Positions 44,925 through 54,720 of a DNA stretch of 64,000 nucleotides are shown piece by piece. Both the position numbers and the translations under genes were made by a program. Origin of the DNA: Pseudobutyrivibrio sp. (lineage in GTDB: Bacteria > Bacillota > Clostridia > Lachnospirales > Lachnospiraceae); the NCBI GenBank assembly GCA_017557435.1, contig JAFYYR010000015.1, forward strand, positions 25,397 to 89,396, written 5' to 3'. The notes under the pieces are model-generated. The model was not told where the DNA came from. It ran no database searches and was given only the letters and a program-made list of their open reading frames with translations. Position 1 is the first letter of the stretch; the number at the start of each line of letters is the position of its first letter.

Positions 44925-45812
44925 TTATTTATATTTTGAATTCTGCTGCTGTACCATTTCAGAATATATCTGCAAATAATTTTCATAGCGGCTAGCAGCT
45001 ATCTGGCCCTTTTCAACAGCCTCTTTTACACCACAACCCGGTTCCTTGTAGTGAACACAGCCTCCAAAGCGACAATGCTGCTCCGGCTCAATAAACTCAG
45101 GAAATAATGAATACAGCTCAACTGGGTCACACTTAGGTACAAACAATGATGAAAAACCTGGTGTGTCCATGATATAAGTATCATCTCCAAGATATAAAAG
45201 CTCAGAGTGTCTGGTGGTATGCTTTCCTCTGCCGATTTTAGCAGACACCTCTCCTGTCTCCATAGAATGACCCTCAGTGAGAAGATTGACAATTGAGCTC
45301 TTGCCAACACCTGATGGTCCAGCAACTGTCGATGTCTTACCCTTGAGAACTTCTCTTATTTTGTCGATTCCCTCTTCATTTTTAGCAGAGGTAAAAATCA
45401 CCTTGTAGCCTGCTGGCTCATAGGTATCGCGAATCTGCTTCTTAAATGAATCATCAGCCAAATCGTCCTTATTAAAACAGATTACTACAGGTACATCCTG
45501 CTCCTCCATCATACATAAAAATCTATCAAGAAGATTCAGATTAGGTTCAGGATTCTTAGTCGCAAAAATGAGCAATGCTTGATCCACATTAGCCACTGCA
45601 GGTCTAATAAGCTCAGACTTGCGTGGACCAATGCTAATAACATTGCCCGTCTTCTCCTCCTCAGAGATGATGTCTATCTCAACATCATCTCCTACTAGAG
45701 GCTTAATCTTATCTTTTCTGAAAGCGCCCTTGGCTTTGCATTCGTATACACCGGAATCAACCACATATACATAGTAGAAACCAGCGATACCCTTAATTAT
45801 CTTACCCTGCAT
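44925..45812 (-). CDS. rsgA: Ribosome small-subunit biogenesis GTPase
   Basis: 295 residues: N-terminal OB fold, a circularly permuted GTPase domain (FNKDDL, GPSGVGKSSIVNLL, DTPGFSS) and a C-terminal zinc finger (HCRFGGCVHYKEPGCGVKEAVEKG). It assists late 30S maturation. Its start overlaps the prkC stop by one base, so the kinase and GTPase are translationally coupled. Confidence 0.95.
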   Translation of the reverse strand: MQGKIIKGIAGFYYVYVVDSGVYECKAKGAFRKDKIKPLVGDDVEIDIISEEEKTGNVISIGPRKSELIRPAVANVDQALLIFATKNPEPNLNLLDRFLCMMEEQDVPVVICFNKDDLADDSFKKQIRDTYEPAGYKVIFTSAKNEEGIDKIREVLKGKTSTVAGPSGVGKSSIVNLLTEGHSMETGEVSAKIGRGKHTTRHSELLYLGDDTYIMDTPGFSSLFVPKCDPVELYSLFPEFIEPEQHCRFGGCVHYKEPGCGVKEAVEKGQIAASRYENYLQIYSEMVQQQNSKYK

Positions 45813-47692
45813 TAATTTGGTGTTCCCTGTACAGTCTGTGTTGATGTTTCTTTTTTGTCATCAAGAGTGATTGTATTGCCATCCTCTGTAGTAAATGTAG
45901 GTGTATAAGTCAAAGTAATTGTAAGCTCTGCACGTGTTACGTCAGAGATATTGATTGCACCATTCTTTGGAATAGTACCTGATTTATTAAGCTCAACTAT
46001 TGAGTATGTACATTCTCCAGCATATGGATTAGCAATACTATAGCTGTATGTAGCCTCCTTTTTACCCTTGCTGATTACAAGTGTAATCTTTGAATTGGCC
46101 TCAACACTCTCACCGGCCTCGATAGACTGGCTAATAACAAGTCCCTCAGCCACATCATCAGAGTATTCCTGAGATGTGCTTGTAACAACAACACCGATGC
46201 TTGTAAGCTGCTCTGTAGCCTCAGCCTGTGTCAATCCAACTACGCTAGGAACTGTAACTTCATCACCTTCATCAGGTTCCTCTGGCTGTGGCTGACCCGA
46301 ATCAGATGAACCGCCTGATTCTCCAGATTCACCAGAATCTCCTGATGACTCCTGACCAGCAACCGTAAGTCTAAGTGTATCCTTAAGTGAGAACTCATCG
46401 CCCTCTTTTGTAGACTGCTCAAGAACTGTGCCGTCTGCTTCTGAGCTAGATTCGTAGATGACCTTAATATTGTCCTCATCTAGTCCAAGCTCTGAAAGCT
46501 TTCCAACAGCCTCCTCGTACTGAATGCCCTCAACATTAATCATTTTTACCTTCTTAGCGCCGAAATTGAATAAGCCAAAAACATTGCCAAGGATTGCAAC
46601 TAATATAGCTACAATGGCGATACCTGCTACGATACCAGAGATAGTGAGAATCTTGTCCATCTTAGACTCGTCCTCTTCCTCATCATCGTAGTACTCGTCA
46701 TCATCATAGTATTCATCATCGTAGTACTCTTCTTCATCATCGTACTCATCGTCGAATGTAAGAGCCTCTGCTGCCTTTTTAGCAATAGTCTCCTCAGGCT
46801 CTAAGTTAACCTTTGACATAACCTGAGTCTTGCCAAGCTCTGATGACTCCATAATAGTAACGAAATTCTCATCTGGGCTAACAAGTGCTCTCTTTAAATC
46901 CATAAGAAGATCTGAGATAGTGTTGTATCTTCTATCTGGGCTCTTCATTGTAGCCTTCATAATGATTCTCTCAAGAGAAATAGGAAGGTCTGGAGCGTAG
47001 GCTGAAGGAGCAACCATCTCCTCCTGAAGATGCTGAATAGCGATTGCTACAGTGTTATCTCCATCAAATGGAACACGACCTGTAACCATCTCATACATAA
47101 CGATACCAAGAGAATAGATATCACTCTTGCCATCAACGAAACCATTTCTAGCCTGCTCAGGTGACGAATAGTGAACAGAACCCATCACATCAGCATGGAT
47201 AGTATTAGAGCTTGCAGCTCTAGCAATACCAAAGTCTGTAACCTTAACCTTACCTTCTGTGGAAATAATGATATTCTGAGGCTTGATATCACGGTGAATA
47301 ATGCCCTTCTGATGAGCAGCCTCGATACCACGGCCAACCTGAATTGCAATAGAGATAGCCTCCTTGAAATTAAGCTGTCCCTTCTTCTCGATATATGTCT
47401 TAAGAGTGATACCCTCAACGTATTCCATAACAATGAAATACATGCCATTTTCAGAACCTACATCATAGATGTTGACAATGTTTGGATGTTCCAAACCTGC
47501 AGCTGACTGAGCCTCAGTTCTAAATTTGGCTACGAAAGTAGCATCCTCTGAAAATTCCTGTTTTAATATTTTAATAGCTACTTCTCTTCCGAGAATGTGA
47601 TCCTTGGCACGATAAACATCAGACATACCGCCTGATCCAACTCTATCTATTACCTCATACCTATCTGCTATAAAAACGCCTTGTGTAATCAT
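45812..47692 (-). CDS. prkC: Serine/threonine protein kinase with PASTA domains
   Basis: 626 residues. The Hanks-type kinase domain (1-270) has GSGGMSDVYRAKD, VAIKIL, HRDIKPQNIII and DFGIARA. A very acidic Asp/Glu/Tyr juxtamembrane stretch (about 310-345) is followed by one TM (about 348-375), two PASTA repeats (starting near KMINVEGIQYEEA and VTVPSVVGLTQAEA) and an extra C-terminal beta domain. PASTA repeats sense muropeptides. The kinase controls growth and envelope processes. Only two PASTA modules are present, against three or four in many relatives. Confidence 0.94.
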   Translation of the reverse strand: MITQGVFIADRYEVIDRVGSGGMSDVYRAKDHILGREVAIKILKQEFSEDATFVAKFRTEAQSAAGLEHPNIVNIYDVGSENGMYFIVMEYVEGITLKTYIEKKGQLNFKEAISIAIQVGRGIEAAHQKGIIHRDIKPQNIIISTEGKVKVTDFGIARAASSNTIHADVMGSVHYSSPEQARNGFVDGKSDIYSLGIVMYEMVTGRVPFDGDNTVAIAIQHLQEEMVAPSAYAPDLPISLERIIMKATMKSPDRRYNTISDLLMDLKRALVSPDENFVTIMESSELGKTQVMSKVNLEPEETIAKKAAEALTFDDEYDDEEEYYDDEYYDDDEYYDDEEEDESKMDKILTISGIVAGIAIVAILVAILGNVFGLFNFGAKKVKMINVEGIQYEEAVGKLSELGLDEDNIKVIYESSSEADGTVLEQSTKEGDEFSLKDTLRLTVAGQESSGDSGESGESGGSSDSGQPQPEEPDEGDEVTVPSVVGLTQAEATEQLTSIGVVVTSTSQEYSDDVAEGLVISQSIEAGESVEANSKITLVISKGKKEATYSYSIANPYAGECTYSIVELNKSGTIPKNGAINISDVTRAELTITLTYTPTFTTEDGNTITLDDKKETSTQTVQGTPN

Positions 47693-47712
47693 GTATTCTC
47701 CTTTTTGTAAGA

Positions 47713-48432
47713 TTATTCAACAATAATAACTGAGATATTGTCCTTGCCACCGTTGCTGTTTGCCAGTTCAACTAATCTAGTAGCACGGTCTTCAATACTG
47801 TCCGCTGATTTGAGTATTGAAAGAATCTCTTTGTCTGAAACCATATTTGTAAGACCGTCTGAACATAGTAAAATATGCTCGCGGCCCTTAAGAGCAACAT
47901 CAAAATAGTCTGCAGCAATTGCGCTCTCTGCTCCAATTGCTCGTGTAATCATATTTTTACGCTTGTCAGTGCGAGCGTCATCTTCATCAAGCTCACCTGT
48001 GCGAACCAGTTCTGCAACAACAGAGTGATCCTTGGTCACTTGCAGCACCTTAGATGAGTTGGCAACATACAGTCTGCTGTCACCTACATTTGCCACAAAT
48101 AAATGTCCATCTATGATGGTGGCCATAACAAGTGTGGTGCCCATGCCTGCCTTGCCAGGGTCTGATTTAGACTCAGCGTAAATCAGATTGTTAGCAGTCT
48201 GAATTGCCTCTTCAAGAATTCTAACAGGCTCTGTCTCTTTTGACTTCTTTATGCAATTAATAATTGTCTCGACGCATTTTGCAGAAGCATAATCGCCTGC
48301 CAGTTCTCCTCCCATGCCGTCGGCAACCAAATATAAATTAGGCAATTTACCGACAACAGTGTCTGAATAAAAGATGGCATCCTGATTAACCTTACGCTTA
48401 ATACCTACATCAGTTTTTGCACAACTTATCAT
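47713..48432 (-). CDS. stp: PP2C-family Ser/Thr phosphatase, partner of the PASTA kinase
   Basis: 239 residues with the PP2C motifs DGMGGELAGDYAS, MGTTLVMATI, VGDSRLY, DHSVVAELVRTGELDEDDA and DNISVIIVE; the Asp metal ligands are intact. It counteracts PrkC. The start overlaps the rlmN stop by one base and prkC follows after 20 bp. Confidence 0.94.
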   Translation of the reverse strand: MISCAKTDVGIKRKVNQDAIFYSDTVVGKLPNLYLVADGMGGELAGDYASAKCVETIINCIKKSKETEPVRILEEAIQTANNLIYAESKSDPGKAGMGTTLVMATIIDGHLFVANVGDSRLYVANSSKVLQVTKDHSVVAELVRTGELDEDDARTDKRKNMITRAIGAESAIAADYFDVALKGREHILLCSDGLTNMVSDKEILSILKSADSIEDRATRLVELANSNGGKDNISVIIVE

Positions 48433-49496
48433 TAAATAGTCCCTTTCGAAGCGTCCATTTTACGCTTTCTCAATTGTCCACAGGCCCCGTCAATATCCCG
48501 GCCCATTTCCCTTCTAATAGTAGCATTATTGACATATTTTTCAATCTTTTTTTGGAACGCATAGGCTCTGTCCATGCTAGGACTAACGAAATCTCGTTCC
48601 TTGATTGGGTTGACTGGAATCAGGTTAACATGGCAGTTAAGATGGCCAATTAACTCACCTAATTCTTTTGCATCTTCATCCCGATCATTAACTCCTCCCA
48701 CTAGAGAATACTCGAATGTAATGCGTCTGCCAGTCTTCTCAAAATAGTACTGGCAAGCATCAATAAGCTCATGAATATCATATTTGTTGGCAATTGGCAT
48801 GAGCTCTGCTCTCTTGGCCTGATTAGGGGCATGAAGAGAAATCGCAAGAGTGATTGTTAAATCCTCTTCTGCCAACTGCTTGATTTTTGGAACAATACCG
48901 CAGGTGGACACTGTAATATTTCTCTGGGAAATGTTAAGTCCATTCTCATCAGATAATAGTCTAACAAATTTTACTATATTATCATAGTTGTCCATAGGCT
49001 CGCCTGTGCCCATGACAACCACATTTGAAACACGCTCACCTGTGTCACGCTGAATAGCATATATCTGTCCAAGCATCTCAGAAGGTGTTAGGTTCCTGAC
49101 CCAACCGTCCAAAGTAGATGCACAAAATCGGCAACCCATCTTACATCCCACCTGAGATGAAATACATACAGAATTGCCATGCTTGTAGCTCATCCAAACG
49201 CTCTCAACCATCTCACCATCGTATAATCTAAAAAGATACTTGCGGGTGGCATCGATTTTGGAAATCTGCAAATCTATCTGCTGAAGATTATGATAATTAC
49301 AGTTAGCTAACAGCTTTTCCTTAAGTGATTTTGGGATATTTTTCATCTCGTCGTAGTTAAGAGCAAGATGCTGGTGCATCCACTCATAAAGCTGCTTTGC
49401 TCTAAACTTGGGCTCACCTAAGTCTCCTGTAACATAATCTGTAAGCTCTATTAAATTAAAAGATCTAATATCAACTAATTCTTTTTCATTACACAT
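48432..49496 (-). CDS. rlmN: 23S rRNA/tRNA adenine-C2 methyltransferase (radical SAM)
   Basis: 354 residues. The radical SAM cluster is CKMGCRFCAS; GEPMDNYDN, SLHAPN and the C-terminal Cys in GACGQLR (the resolving Cys of the ping-pong mechanism) are all present. It methylates A2503 of 23S rRNA and A37 of some tRNAs. Its start lies 22 bp inside the rsmB gene. Confidence 0.95.
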   Translation of the reverse strand: MCNEKELVDIRSFNLIELTDYVTGDLGEPKFRAKQLYEWMHQHLALNYDEMKNIPKSLKEKLLANCNYHNLQQIDLQISKIDATRKYLFRLYDGEMVESVWMSYKHGNSVCISSQVGCKMGCRFCASTLDGWVRNLTPSEMLGQIYAIQRDTGERVSNVVVMGTGEPMDNYDNIVKFVRLLSDENGLNISQRNITVSTCGIVPKIKQLAEEDLTITLAISLHAPNQAKRAELMPIANKYDIHELIDACQYYFEKTGRRITFEYSLVGGVNDRDEDAKELGELIGHLNCHVNLIPVNPIKERDFVSPSMDRAYAFQKKIEKYVNNATIRREMGRDIDGACGQLRKRKMDASKGTI

Positions 49497-50746
49497 ATAA
49501 AAAATCCATCATGTTCTCTGTCAGGTAAAAGCTGAGTCATCTCATCTATTTTAAAATCAGCATGTGAAGACAAGAAGCTCTCTACCTGATTTTCATTTTC
49601 ATCCTTATTGATAGTGCAGGTGCTATAGCACAAAACTCCACCATCCTTAACATACTTGCAAACAGTATCAAGTATCTGTCCCTGAAGTGACGCAAGCTCT
49701 GCCAGTGAATCCTCTGTCTGATTGTATTTAATATCTGGCTTTTTCCTAATAATTCCAAGTCCAGAGCAAGGTAAATCCGCAATTACGATATCGTATTTAC
49801 CAATTGAATCCTCATCTAAAACTGTGGCATCCCACCTAACTGCAGTCACATTAGTGGAGCCAGTTCTGTTAATATTTTCCTGAATCAATGATACTTTAGC
49901 ATCAGTTAAATCTCTGGCAACAACTAATCCATCACATGCCAGCTCTCCACAATGAAGAGCCTTGCCACCAGGTGCTGAGCAAACATCAATGATATGGTCT
50001 GTAGCCTTAACACCAGCAAGCTTTGGAACTAACTGAGAAGAATAATCCTGAACATAGAAAAGCCCCTTCTTAAATGCATCAAGTGATGATAAAGAGTCAT
50101 ATCCTGATATATATAAAGCGCTGTCTAGTGTATCGCATATACGAACTTCTACGCCAGCATTCTCTAATTCCTTGACCAAATCTTCTCTAGTAGTCTTTGA
50201 AGTGTTAACTCTGACGCAAAGATCCTGTGGCTCAAAAAAGCCTGCCATAATGGTCTCAGCCTCAGCCTGTCCATAGTCTTTTGTCCACTTGTCTACCAGC
50301 CAGTCAGGTACCGAGTACTTAACATCAAGCTCTTTAAACTCAACGCTATCTTTTTTCCTGGAAATATTTCTAAGGACACCATTTACAAATCCTGATAACC
50401 CTGAAAAGCCTCGCTTTTTAGCCAGCTTAACATACTCATTACAAGTGGCCGAATCAGGAACTGCATCCATAAAAAATATCTCATAAGCGCCCATTCGCAT
50501 GATTGTACGAATAAGAGGCTTCATCTTTTTTGCTTTTGTTTTAGAAAAGCTGTCAATAATATAGTCTAACTGAATCTTGCGCTCTACAGTGCCATTTACC
50601 AATCTATTGATAAAGGCTCGCTCGCTTTTATCCAGATAAGAATACTTATCAAGTACAGCCTTAAGATATATATGAGAAAACTGTCCATGCTCTAAAATCT
50701 CAATCAAAGTTTCAAGAGCTATTTCTCTATTGCTGATTCCTGCCAT
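49475..50746 (-). CDS. rsmB: 16S rRNA m5C967 methyltransferase
   Basis: 423 residues. The NusB-like N-terminal RNA-binding domain (1-140) is followed by an SAM-dependent domain with CSAPGGKALHCGE, DLPCSGLGIIRKKPDI and the catalytic Cys in YSTCTINKDEN. It follows fmt by 54 bp, the usual order. Confidence 0.95.
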   Translation of the reverse strand: MAGISNREIALETLIEILEHGQFSHIYLKAVLDKYSYLDKSERAFINRLVNGTVERKIQLDYIIDSFSKTKAKKMKPLIRTIMRMGAYEIFFMDAVPDSATCNEYVKLAKKRGFSGLSGFVNGVLRNISRKKDSVEFKELDVKYSVPDWLVDKWTKDYGQAEAETIMAGFFEPQDLCVRVNTSKTTREDLVKELENAGVEVRICDTLDSALYISGYDSLSSLDAFKKGLFYVQDYSSQLVPKLAGVKATDHIIDVCSAPGGKALHCGELACDGLVVARDLTDAKVSLIQENINRTGSTNVTAVRWDATVLDEDSIGKYDIVIADLPCSGLGIIRKKPDIKYNQTEDSLAELASLQGQILDTVCKYVKDGGVLCYSTCTINKDENENQVESFLSSHADFKIDEMTQLLPDREHDGFFICVMKKN

Positions 50747-50800
50747 TTAATAACCTCATTAATTTTATAAACTCTGGACTAACATCCAAAGTAATAGCTA

Positions 50801-51736
50801 TTATTCTCTATTTGAAGAGAACAATGCTCCTGCATCAAGTGAATATCCTCTAAGGAAATCACCTGAATTCATACGCTTCTTGCCCTCAAGCTGAAGCTCA
50901 TTTATCTCAAGTGCCTGCTCACCGCATGCTACCGTAAATACGTTTTTATCTACAGAAATAATAGTGCCTGGCTCACCAGATTTATCTACTACTGTAGCCT
51001 TCCATAATTTAACCTGCTTACCATTTAAAAATGTAAATGCAGATGGCCATGGGTTAAGACCTCTGATAAGACGCTCAATCTCTACAGCTGGCTTGTTCCA
51101 GTCGATATTACCCATTTCCTTTTTAATCATGCCCACATGTGTGGCCTGTGATTCATCCTGAGGAACAGGAGTAATCTCGCCTCTATCAAGAGCCTCAATT
51201 GTCTTAACTGCAAGCTGTCCACCATCAAGAGCCAATTTATCAAATAGGCTACCGCCAGTCTCGTCAGCTGCAAGCTCTACCTCTGACTTAAGAAGCATAT
51301 CGCCATCATCAAGCCCTGGTCCCATAAGCATTGTAGTGTTGCCAGATACTCTCTCTCCATTTATGACAGCCCACTGGATTGGAGCGGCGCCGCGGTACTT
51401 TGGAAGTAGCGAACCGTGAACATTAACACAGCCAAGACGTGGCATATCAAGAATAACCTTTGGCAAGATCTGTCCAAAAGCAGCCACAACAAATACATCT
51501 GCCTCATACTGCTTTAGATATTCTACTGACTCCTCAGCTCTGATTTTAACTGGCTGATATACAGGGATATCATGCTCTAGGGCAAATTCCTTAACAGGAG
51601 TAGGCTGCAGCTTACCACTGCGTCCCTTTGGCTTGTCTGGCTGACTAACTACAAGAATAATCTCATGACCAGCCTCATATATTGCTTTTAATGTCTCCAC
51701 CGCAAAATCCGGTGTACCCATGAAAACTACTTTCAT
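50801..51736 (-). CDS. fmt: Methionyl-tRNA formyltransferase
   Basis: 311 residues with MGTPDFAVETLKA, NVHGSLLPKYRGAAPIQWAV (the catalytic SLLP region) and GLDDGDMLL. The C-terminal OB domain is present (GTIISVDKNVFTVACG). It formylates Met-tRNA for initiation. In most Firmicutes it follows def; here it heads its own cluster. Confidence 0.95.
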   Translation of the reverse strand: MKVVFMGTPDFAVETLKAIYEAGHEIILVVSQPDKPKGRSGKLQPTPVKEFALEHDIPVYQPVKIRAEESVEYLKQYEADVFVVAAFGQILPKVILDMPRLGCVNVHGSLLPKYRGAAPIQWAVINGERVSGNTTMLMGPGLDDGDMLLKSEVELAADETGGSLFDKLALDGGQLAVKTIEALDRGEITPVPQDESQATHVGMIKKEMGNIDWNKPAVEIERLIRGLNPWPSAFTFLNGKQVKLWKATVVDKSGEPGTIISVDKNVFTVACGEQALEINELQLEGKKRMNSGDFLRGYSLDAGALFSSNRE

Positions 51737-51800
51737 CTATATCAAGTCCTTTCAAAAAGCCTAAAATAGAAATTTGCACTTCAAAACTCCATCAGTGCAA

Positions 51801-51856
51801 AAAAATAAACGTCCTAAACAGACACAATAAGTGTACCATTTTAGGACGTTTTTGTA
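51801..51856. terminator. Bidirectional terminator between the lipoprotein gene and fmt
   Basis: AACGTCCTAAA (51808-51818) pairs with TTTAGGACGTT (51840-51850), 11 bp, with A-rich and T-rich flanks on both sides and a smaller inner hairpin. Confidence 0.75.
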
Positions 51857-51907
51857 CAATCTGCTAGCTTTTTAGAAAGCTTCTGCCCCAAATACAGGCT
51901 TCAACCA

Positions 51908-52576
51908 TTATTCTGCAACCACTGTGAAATCAACTATAGATGCATCATCGTACTCGTTCGCAAGCTGGTTGTATTTCTCATCATTATCCAGTATTTCCGG
52001 TTCACCATCACCTTCTTGATAGTAGTATCTTTCACTTCCATCCGTATCGTAATCCACACCAGCTGTAACCACATGCACAAGCTGGCTATTTTCTATAGTG
52101 TACTTGCTGATTGAGTGACCTCTTCCCACATACAAAAAGCCATCCTCTACCGCAATAGGATAAGCTGTTCCAGCAGCAACCACACTTCCAATCTCTGTTG
52201 GTACACCATCAATATAACTGTATATAATGGAATCTATAGATGCCATATGGCCTTCTAAATCATCGTAAGTCATATCACATACGAGAAGCACATCCTCCTC
52301 ACCAATCTTTTCATTGGCATAGCCCATTCCTGGCTCCAGTTTTTTATCTACAATCTGGGTAAAGGTATCACAACCAGAAATATCTATCTCTGGAAGTAAA
52401 TGTCCTGCCTCATCAGTATTATCCACCTCTTCTACAGGCTCAGTCTGCTCTTCTAAGTTCTCTGCTTCAGCAGCCTGCTCTACCGTTTCAGGCTGAGCCG
52501 CATCCTCAGCCTTTCCACATCCAAATGCTAATACCATAGATGCAATAATTGGTACTATTGTTAATCTCTTTTTCAT
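51908..52576 (-). CDS. Putative lipoprotein of unknown function
   Basis: 222 residues. N-terminal MKKRLTIVPIIASMVLAFGC looks like a lipoprotein signal with Cys20, although the -3 residue is Ala instead of Leu. An acidic linker (EAENLEEQTEPVEEVDN) is followed by a beta-rich domain with the sequences DVLLVCDMTYDDLEGHMASI and AVEDGFLYVGRGHSISKYTI, suggestive of a propeller-like or repeat fold. Monocistronic. No family recognised. Confidence 0.6.
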   Translation of the reverse strand: MKKRLTIVPIIASMVLAFGCGKAEDAAQPETVEQAAEAENLEEQTEPVEEVDNTDEAGHLLPEIDISGCDTFTQIVDKKLEPGMGYANEKIGEEDVLLVCDMTYDDLEGHMASIDSIIYSYIDGVPTEIGSVVAAGTAYPIAVEDGFLYVGRGHSISKYTIENSQLVHVVTAGVDYDTDGSERYYYQEGDGEPEILDNDEKYNQLANEYDDASIVDFTVVAE

Positions 52577-52747
52577 AAAATTACCTCCTGAATCCCGTCT
52601 AATGAAGACTGGATTTATAAATCATCTTTGGGTAAAAACCCATCTATTGGCAGAATTTATGTACTAATATAACACTTTTTCACAATTATTACACTATGAC
52701 GCTAAAAAGAGTCAATTAATTCTGATGTTCCTTCATAAGAAAGGGAT

Positions 52748-54637
52748 CTATGCGTTCAAATAAACAGGCTTCATACGTTCAATATTTGAGCTGATTTGTA
52801 CATTCTCTGTAACTGATCCAAAAAATCTTTCGTACCAAACCAAGAATACATATACACACCAAATATATCTCCAGTAATCTCCCTTTCCTGCAACATGTTT
52901 TTCTAACATACGCACTAATAATTTGCTATTGAAAAATGTCTTTGCAGTTTGGCTTTCAAATGCATCTTTTATTTTCTGATGATATGGCTCTTCCTTTATC
53001 CAGTCTCTAATAGGCACAGGGAAGCCTTTTTTCATTCTATTTGCAGCCTCATCACCTACTACCTTTTCAGCGCATTTTCTAAAAGCAATTTTTGTAGCTT
53101 CTTTATTGGCTCTATATGCTACTGGCAAACGGCTAGCTACATCAAAAACTTCCTTATCTAAAAATGGAACTCTAACTTCCAAACTATGTGCCATGCTCAT
53201 TTTATCTGCTTTCAATAAAATGTCTCCAACTAACCATTGATTCAAATCTGTCATCTGCATGTAGTTCACATCGTCTTCTACTGAATCATTTGAATGAACT
53301 GAAAGAGTGATTTTTTTCTTATCTGCTCCAACATAGTTTTTAAGTAGCTTTCTCTTCTCCTTTTCTGAGAATAAGCTTGTAGGACCAATATATCTGTCCT
53401 TTACAGAATTAGCGTGTCTTACAACAAAATTTCTACCACGCATAGGTGGCAGTAATTCTGCAATTGCACCAATTCCGGATCGAATAATAGGACAAATCTT
53501 ATTGTAGCCCTGCCACATAAATGGCTCTTTATAAACGTTGTAACCGCCAAATAATTCGTCTGCCCCCTCTCCAGAAAGGCAAACTTTTACATGCTTAGAA
53601 GCTTCTTCGTCTACAAAATAAAGAGCTATGCTGGCTGCATCTGCAAGGGGCTCATCCATGTAGTACTGAACCTCTTCAACTCTATCGAAAAATTCTGTCT
53701 TAGTGAGAATTCTTGTGTAATTCTTATAATCATCTGATGTAGGAAAACTTTTAACTTTAGATGATTCATCATATCTTTGTTCGTCATAACCAAGGGTAAA
53801 TGTCTTATCTACCTTAGAAACTGCAGATAGATATGTAGAATCCACACCTGATGAAAGAAAACTTCCAACTTCCACATCACTGATTTTATGAGCCTTAACC
53901 GAGTCTTCCATAATCTCGCTAATCTTCTCTGCAAATCCATCTATAGATGTCTCTTTATCTTCATTTTGAACTGGATACCAATACTGAACCAGCTCCATTT
54001 CCTCACCGCGTTTAATTAAATAGTGTGCAGGTGGTAACTTGTAAACATTCTTAAAGAAAGTCTCACTTCCTGGAGAATACTGGTAAGACAAATAGCGTTC
54101 TAACTGCTTTGTGTTTAACTCTTTGTCAAAATCTGGATGTTCAAGAAAACTCTTTATCTCACTTCCAAACATGAAATTTCCATTTTTTTCATAGTAATAG
54201 AATGGCTTAATTCCAAAATTGTCTCTTGCACAATAGAGCTCCTTATTTTTTGTATCCCAAATAACAAATGCAAACATTCCTCTAAGTTTTGTAGGCAATT
54301 CATAGCCCCATTCCTCATAGCCATGTATCAAAACTTCTGTATCACATTTTGTTTTGAATTCATGTCCTTCGGCAACCAACTGTAACATTAATTCTTTGTA
54401 ATTATAAATTTCTCCATTAAAGGCACATACAAGGCTTTGCTCCTCATTTTTCATAGGCTGTTCGCCACCATCCACATCAATGATTGCCAACCTTCTATGT
54501 CCTATTGCTATATTTGCATCATAATAAAGCCCACTTCCATCTGGTCCTCTATGGGCGATTCTATCCATCATCTTTTCTAAAACGGAAACATGAACCATTT
54601 TATTTTGTTTCTGTGTATATCCAACTATTCCACACAT
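52748..54637 (-). CDS. asnB: Asparagine synthase (glutamine-hydrolysing)
   Basis: 629 residues from the ATG at 54637 (AAGGAGG upstream); this makes Cys2 (MCGIVGY) the N-terminal nucleophile of the glutaminase domain, which fixes the start. RGPDG, NGEIYNY and the synthetase P-loop SSGVDSTYLSAV are intact, as are GEGADELFGGY and EVRVPFLD. It makes Asn from Asp, Gln and ATP. A pair of TGATGCA repeats lies in its promoter region, next to a two-component system. Confidence 0.95.
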   Translation of the reverse strand: MCGIVGYTQKQNKMVHVSVLEKMMDRIAHRGPDGSGLYYDANIAIGHRRLAIIDVDGGEQPMKNEEQSLVCAFNGEIYNYKELMLQLVAEGHEFKTKCDTEVLIHGYEEWGYELPTKLRGMFAFVIWDTKNKELYCARDNFGIKPFYYYEKNGNFMFGSEIKSFLEHPDFDKELNTKQLERYLSYQYSPGSETFFKNVYKLPPAHYLIKRGEEMELVQYWYPVQNEDKETSIDGFAEKISEIMEDSVKAHKISDVEVGSFLSSGVDSTYLSAVSKVDKTFTLGYDEQRYDESSKVKSFPTSDDYKNYTRILTKTEFFDRVEEVQYYMDEPLADAASIALYFVDEEASKHVKVCLSGEGADELFGGYNVYKEPFMWQGYNKICPIIRSGIGAIAELLPPMRGRNFVVRHANSVKDRYIGPTSLFSEKEKRKLLKNYVGADKKKITLSVHSNDSVEDDVNYMQMTDLNQWLVGDILLKADKMSMAHSLEVRVPFLDKEVFDVASRLPVAYRANKEATKIAFRKCAEKVVGDEAANRMKKGFPVPIRDWIKEEPYHQKIKDAFESQTAKTFFNSKLLVRMLEKHVAGKGDYWRYIWCVYVFLVWYERFFGSVTENVQISSNIERMKPVYLNA

Positions 54638-54702
54638 AAAATAGCACCTCCTTACTACATATAACATGATAGTAAAGAGGTGCATCTATAATTGTTCGTA
54701 GA

Positions 54703-54720
54703 TGCATCAAAATTGCATCA
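54703..54720 (-). promoter_or_regulatory. TGATGCA direct repeat upstream of asnB
   Basis: TGATGCA occurs twice on the minus strand (54703-54709 and 54714-54720), exactly 11 bp apart. The distal copy overlaps the stop codon of the upstream gene. It resembles the 11-bp repeat before the response-regulator gene at 57541, so both may be sites for that regulator. An imperfect hairpin (GTGCATCTA/TAGATGCAT) overlaps it. Confidence 0.45.
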
